From positions 1 through 9,568 of the forward strand of contig DCTH01000092.1 of assembly GCA_002329495.1 (NCBI GenBank): a DNA stretch of 9,568 bases, read 5' to 3'. How positions within the stretch are numbered: position 1 is the first letter of the stretch; the number at the start of each line of letters is the position of its first letter. Positions 6,455 to 9,568 of the stretch are shown one piece after another. A program made the translations under genes and the position numbers. The stretch comes from Syntrophothermus sp. UBA1445 (lineage in GTDB: Bacteria; Bacillota; Syntrophomonadia; Syntrophomonadales; DTU052). Under the pieces are notes generated by a model. It was not told where the DNA came from. It ran no database searches and saw only the letters and a list, made by a program, of their open reading frames with translations.

Positions 6455-6759
6455 ATCCATTTATATTACGGCACCATATTGGATGCTGTCATCAGCCGGT
6501 ACCGGATTTATGGAATAAGGCCAAATACAATGTTTTTTGGCCATAATTTCGTGCGCTGATAACACAAATCGCCACCTGGGCATTATTTATGATTGAATAT
6601 GATACCCTGGCTGCATGCCAAGGCCTTATAACCTCGTTTGCAGGGAGTTCATATTCTACCAGGAAACCGCTGAACTGACTTTTTCACCGCGCTTTTACCC
6701 TTAATGAATACGTTGCTGCCCGGCCGAATAAACATTTAAAAAAGGCTGGGGGGAAAGCG
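6455..6759. other. 305-base intergenic region with a weak hairpin
   Basis: No convincing gene is present on either strand. The clearest structure is GGCCAAA (6519-6525) pairing with TTTGGCC (6536-6542), followed by the weakly U-rich CATAATTT; it may end spoIID transcription but is not a strong terminator. A 10-base palindrome CCGGTACCGG lies around 6496-6505. A sigma-E promoter for spoIIID would be expected from B. subtilis, but I see no good -35/-10 pair. Confidence 0.4.
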
Positions 6760-7017
6760 GTGCAAAATTACATTCGCAAACGAGCGGTAAAGGTGGGTAA
6801 GTATATAGTTCGCACGTCGGCAACCGTCAGGCAGACTGCCGATGTCTTTGGAATATCCAAGAGCACTGTTCACAAGGATGTTTCCGAACGCCTGCCCAGA
6901 ATAAATAAAGATCTGGCCGAAGAAGTGAATAAAGTTATGCTGAGGAACAAAGCGGAACGTCACCTCAGAGGTGGGGAGGCAACCCGTCAGAAATACATGT
7001 CTCAAAACCAGGCTTAA
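6760..7017 (+). CDS. spoIIID: sporulation transcriptional regulator SpoIIID
   Basis: SpoIIID is a small DNA-binding protein that acts in the mother cell. It switches sigma-E genes off or on and prepares for sigma-K. The 85-residue product is full length. It has a helix-turn-helix at about residues 22-46 (VRQTADVFGISKSTVHKDVSERLP) with the recognition helix around SKSTVHKD, and the basic C-terminal RHLRGGEAT (67-75) that helps bind DNA. Translation starts at GTG 6760 behind a GGGGGGAA site. The protein is about as long as the B. subtilis one and nearly identical in layout. It is followed by mbl, as in B. subtilis. Only a short GAAGGA/TCCTTC stem (7038-7055) lies between them, so co-transcription is possible. 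Confidence 0.96.
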   Translation: MQNYIRKRAVKVGKYIVRTSATVRQTADVFGISKSTVHKDVSERLPRINKDLAEEVNKVMLRNKAERHLRGGEATRQKYMSQNQA

Positions 7018-7112
7018 GAATTTTGATGTAGTAAAATGAAGGATTATCCTCCTTCTCATCGAAGTATATCGCAATAAAGACAAGCAATAAGTGGTTGACA
7101 GGAGGGGCATTA

Positions 7113-8138
7113 GTGTTTTTTTCCGAGGATGTGGGCATAGATCTGGGGACTGCCAGTATCCTGGTTTTTCGCAAGGGTAAGGGGATAGTGCTACAGGAGC
7201 CTTCTGTAGTGGCAATTGATAAAGACACTGATCGCGTTATTGCCGTTGGGCAGGAAGCCCGGCGTATGCTGGGGCGTACGCCGGGGTATATTGTTGCGGT
7301 TCGTCCTTTGCGAGATGGAGTTATCGCTGATTATGAAACGACCGAAAAGATGCTTACCTACTTTATCCGTAAAGTGGTAGGCAAGCGGTTGATGTTCAAA
7401 CCACGCATTATCGTCTGCGTACCTACCGGGGCCACTGATGTTGAGGAACGGGCAGTACGACAGGCGACATTGCAGGCTGGTGCCAGGCAGGCTTTCTTGA
7501 TCGAAGAGCCACTGGCAGCGGCTATGGGTGCGGGGATTAACATCTCGGATCCTACTGGTAACATGATAGTCGACGTGGGTGGGGGTACCACCGATATCGC
7601 GGTTTTGTCTCTGGGAGGCATAGTCTGCCGCAGTTCTCTTCGTATAGGAGGGGACAAGTTTGATGATGCCATCATTCGCTACATACGGCGCGAATACAAT
7701 CTCCTGATCGGGGAGCGGACCGCCGAGGAAGTAAAGATTCAGATTGGTTGTGCATTTCCCCCCTATCAGAATAAAGAGCAAGTTATGGATGTCAGGGGCC
7801 GGGACCTGCTAACCGGGCTTCCTCGAACGGTTAAGGTATCCTCCCGGGAAACCTGGTTTGCTCTGCAGGAGGTGCTTGAAGCTGTAGTTAACGCGGTCAA
7901 GGAAGTTCTTGAAAAAACACCACCTGAACTGGCGTCCGATATACTGAATAATGGGATAGTTATGACCGGAGGCGGGGCTCTTCTTCATGGTCTGGACATG
8001 CTGATCTCCAATCAGACCAGTCTGCCAGTACATGTGGCTGATGATCCTATATCATGTGTGGCCCTGGGAACTGGAAAGGCCCTAAACAATATCAGCTACC
8101 TGAACAATAAAAAGCAGGCCGCCCGACGGGTGCTCTAA
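7113..8138 (+). CDS. mbl: rod shape-determining protein of the MreB/Mbl family
   Basis: MreB-type actins form membrane-associated filaments that guide lateral wall synthesis. The product shows all actin-fold nucleotide motifs: phosphate 1 at DLGTA (10-14), the catalytic Glu in LIEEPLAA (129-136), phosphate 2 at DVGGGTTD (154-161) and the adenosine motif MTGGGALL (284-291). I choose the GTG at 7113 (341 residues), because AGGAGGGG (7100-7107) precedes it and [14 protein letters not shown] matches the start of Mbl. The TTG at 7095 lies upstream of that site and would add six residues that the family lacks. Mbl is preferred over MreB because the spoIIID-mbl-flhO order is that of B. subtilis and there is no mreC/mreD next to it. 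A terminator follows directly. Confidence 0.94.
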   Translation: MFFSEDVGIDLGTASILVFRKGKGIVLQEPSVVAIDKDTDRVIAVGQEARRMLGRTPGYIVAVRPLRDGVIADYETTEKMLTYFIRKVVGKRLMFKPRIIVCVPTGATDVEERAVRQATLQAGARQAFLIEEPLAAAMGAGINISDPTGNMIVDVGGGTTDIAVLSLGGIVCRSSLRIGGDKFDDAIIRYIRREYNLLIGERTAEEVKIQIGCAFPPYQNKEQVMDVRGRDLLTGLPRTVKVSSRETWFALQEVLEAVVNAVKEVLEKTPPELASDILNNGIVMTGGGALLHGLDMLISNQTSLPVHVADDPISCVALGTGKALNNISYLNNKKQAARRVL

Positions 8139-8149
8139 GAAAGCGAGCT

Positions 8150-8192
8150 GGCTTGGTCTGTATACCGGGGAGTATACAGGCCAGCCTTTTTT
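8150..8192 (+). terminator. strong intrinsic terminator after mbl
   Basis: A long stem (8150-8165 with 8172-8186) has one bulged T and one G-U pair around a 6-base loop and is followed by six T residues (8187-8192). It should end the mbl transcript, so the flagellar gene downstream needs its own promoter. Confidence 0.93.
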
Positions 8193-8245
8193 GTCTAAAG
8201 ATGAATTTAAAAACAACGATACTTTATTTAGGTATTAAAGTTTGC

Positions 8246-8285
8246 AAGACAGACCAAACCATATGGCCGTATGAGGATCTGTCTT
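8246..8285. repeat. imperfect inverted repeat upstream of the flagellar gene
   Basis: AAGACAGA (8246-8253) pairs with TCTGTCTT (8278-8285), extended by CC/GG with one bulged A. It ends 14 bases before the ribosome binding site of the gene at 8311. It may be an operator or a leader hairpin; there is no T-run. Confidence 0.5.
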
Positions 8286-8310
8286 CATGAAAATTTAATG
8301 GGGTGAAATT

Positions 8311-9048
8311 TTGATTAGAGGGCTATACACGGCGTGTTCCGGGATGATGCTGCAGATGATCCGCCAGGACACCCTGGCCAACAACTTGGCCAATGTCAAC
8401 ACTGCCGGTTTTAAGAAGGACACGGTGATTGCCCAGGACTTTCCGTCATTACTGATCAGGAGAATCGGGGAGACCACAGGTCGGTCGCAAGAGATTGGCC
8501 GGCTGGGAACCGGGAGTGCTGTTCGACAAATAGTGACTGATTACGGTGCCGGTGCTTACAAGGCTACCGAGAATTCATTTGACCTGGCTCTCGGCTCAGA
8601 CTGTTTTTTCAGTATTGAAACCCCCGAAGGGGTCCGTTATTCCCGGAATGGAGCTTTCAGCGTTGATTCTGAAGGAAGACTGGTCAATACTAACGGACAA
8701 CCAGTGTTGGGTGCTTACGGACATATATATATAGACGGGGCGTTTGTGGTGGACGAGCGGGGCAATGTGGTCCAGGATGGCGAAATAGTTGATACCCTGG
8801 ATATTGTCAGGTTTCCGGATAAGTCAATGCTGGTAAAAGTCGGGGATGATCTGTTCAGTGTGGTTAATCAAGAGGCCGAGGTAGCCGTTAACCCTCAGGT
8901 TTTGCAGGGGTATCTGGAGTCATCCAATGTCAATGCGGTTAAAGAGATGGTCGATCTTATTACGGTAGTCCGTGCCTATGAGGTCATGCAGAAAGTAGTT
9001 CAGGCTGAGGACCAGACACTGGACAAGCTCATCAATCAAGCCGGCTAG
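8311..9048 (+). CDS. flagellar hook-basal body rod protein, FlgF/FlgG family (FlhO-like)
   Basis: These proteins build the rod that runs through the cell wall and joins the flagellar motor to the hook. The TTG start at 8311 follows GGGGTGA. It gives the family's classic N-terminus MIRGLYTACSGM and then LANNLANVNTAGFKK (22-36), the conserved N-terminal rod motif. The C-terminus has GYLESSNVNAVKEMVDLI followed by VRAYEVMQKVVQ, the matching rod-family helix. At 245 residues it is of FlgF/FlhO size. Its position after mbl equals that of flhO in B. subtilis, where flhP follows; here no second rod gene follows before the glycosyltransferase. I therefore give the family and not a firm gene symbol. 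It has its own terminator, so it is probably monocistronic. No good sigma-D promoter is visible. Confidence 0.92.
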   Translation: MIRGLYTACSGMMLQMIRQDTLANNLANVNTAGFKKDTVIAQDFPSLLIRRIGETTGRSQEIGRLGTGSAVRQIVTDYGAGAYKATENSFDLALGSDCFFSIETPEGVRYSRNGAFSVDSEGRLVNTNGQPVLGAYGHIYIDGAFVVDERGNVVQDGEIVDTLDIVRFPDKSMLVKVGDDLFSVVNQEAEVAVNPQVLQGYLESSNVNAVKEMVDLITVVRAYEVMQKVVQAEDQTLDKLINQAG

Positions 9049-9087
9049 CAGGTAACAGGCCAATAGTCTTAATATAGAAAATATGTG

Positions 9088-9123
9088 CAGGGGCGTTACA
9101 CGATAAGCGCCCCTGTCTTTGTT
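9088..9123 (+). terminator. intrinsic terminator after the flagellar gene
   Basis: CAGGGGCG (9088-9095) pairs with CGCCCCTG (9108-9115), a GC-rich 8-bp stem with a 12-base loop, followed by the T-rich TCTTTGTT. Confidence 0.85.
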
Positions 9124-9129
9124 ATACAA

Positions 9130-9158
9130 TTGCATGCCCGGGCGATAAGTATTAAGAT
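9130..9158 (+). promoter_or_regulatory. weak candidate promoter for the glycosyltransferase gene
   Basis: TTGCAT (9130-9135) and TAAGAT (9153-9158) are 17 bases apart and match consensus at about 3 of 6 and 4 of 6 positions. A promoter is expected in this interval because a terminator lies just upstream, but this particular pair is weak. Confidence 0.3.
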
Positions 9159-9190
9159 TTTAGTTGTAATTAGTCGGGAGGATACAGAAT

Positions 9191-9568
9191 TTGCGTCTTG
9201 AGCGGACAGAAATCCTGGGATGTCGCCTGGATGTGGTTGACATGACGGGGGCATTACAGGTTATTGAGGATGCGGTTAAAAACCGGGAGTTGTCCCAGGT
9301 GATAACCTTAAATGCCGAGATGATATACCGGGCCCAACATGACTGGCAGTTGCGGGATATTTACTCACAGGCCCGACTGGTGACACCGGACGGGATTGGT
9401 GTGGTCTGGGCCCTGCGACGTGCCGGTTGGCAGATTGGCCGACGGGTAACCGGTATTGGTCTGACCCTGAATATTCTGGAGTTGGCCCGGGAGAAAAACT
9501 GGCGCATCTTCTTTCTGGGAGCAAAGCCCGGGGTTGCCCAGGAGGCAGCCCGCAAACTGGCCGCAGCC
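9191..9568 (+). CDS. WecG/TagA/CpsF family glycosyltransferase (partial, 3' end outside window)
   Basis: This family (GT26) transfers N-acetylmannosamine or a related sugar to a lipid-linked GlcNAc, an early step in teichoic acid or other envelope polymer synthesis at the inner membrane face. The frame starts at TTG 9191, 8 bases after GGGAGGA (9176-9182), and is open to the last base (126 codons). Recognisable parts are VITLNAEMIYRAQ (37-49), VTPDGIGVVWALR (64-76) and FFLGAKPGVAQEAA (107-120). Thr39 and Asp67 sit at the same spacing as T37 and D65, the active-site residues proposed for Thermoanaerobacter TagA. The stretch that usually reads VTGxDL is VTGIGL here, with Gly at residue 90 where an Asp is expected. 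Acceptor and sugar cannot be told from this fragment. Confidence 0.9.
   Translation, partial: MRLERTEILGCRLDVVDMTGALQVIEDAVKNRELSQVITLNAEMIYRAQHDWQLRDIYSQARLVTPDGIGVVWALRRAGWQIGRRVTGIGLTLNILELAREKNWRIFFLGAKPGVAQEAARKLAAA

Noticed and set aside
7095..7112. TTG 7095 as the mbl start
   Set aside because: The ribosome binding site (7100-7107) lies downstream of it, and the extra residues have no counterpart in Mbl.
8236..8272. Possible sigma-D promoter (TAAA at 8236, GCCGTAT at 8266) for the flagellar gene
   Set aside because: The spacer is 26 bases, against about 15 for sigma-D promoters, and the -10 lacks a base.

Overview
The window comes from the chromosome of an endospore-forming, flagellated Firmicute of roughly balanced GC content. 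SpoIID, SpoIIID, an MreB/Mbl protein and a FlgF/FlgG-type rod protein lie next to an F-type ATP synthase operon. This matches the B. subtilis order atp - spoIID - spoIIID - mbl - flhO (established knowledge of that genome). Residue use and the strong AGGAGG ribosome binding sites fit a clostridial lineage, perhaps Syntrophomonas/Desulfotomaculum-like; that placement is inference. All convincing genes are on the + strand.

Positions 1-3972: the 3' part of an F1F0-ATPase operon. It holds the end of atpA, then atpG, atpD and atpC, closely packed. After atpC comes a GCAA-tetraloop hairpin without a U-tract, then a 52-residue membrane protein gene with a TTG start (smpA, a label used only here). 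A true intrinsic terminator overlaps its stop codon.

Positions 3973-5433: the most unusual part. A second transcription unit has two candidate promoters. The downstream one has its -35 inside a perfect 14-bp palindrome, and a structured leader of about 140 nt follows. The unit encodes an F-type c subunit (atpE-like) placed after atpC instead of between atpB and atpF, then two 76-residue proteins (smpB, smpC). These two are about half identical to each other and to the 52-residue protein. So three tandem paralogs of an unrecognised small membrane protein family flank a displaced c subunit that keeps most of a Na+-binding signature. An 11-base motif recurs three times in the non-coding parts of this unit.

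Positions 5434-7017: sporulation genes. spoIID (peptidoglycan hydrolase for engulfment) and spoIIID (mother-cell regulator) are separated by about 305 bases without a convincing gene.

Positions 7018-9568: cell shape and envelope. mbl ends in a strong terminator. A flagellar FlgF/FlgG-family gene follows with its own terminator, then the first 126 codons of a WecG/TagA/CpsF glycosyltransferase that runs off the end. There is no mobile element, CRISPR array, tRNA or rRNA.
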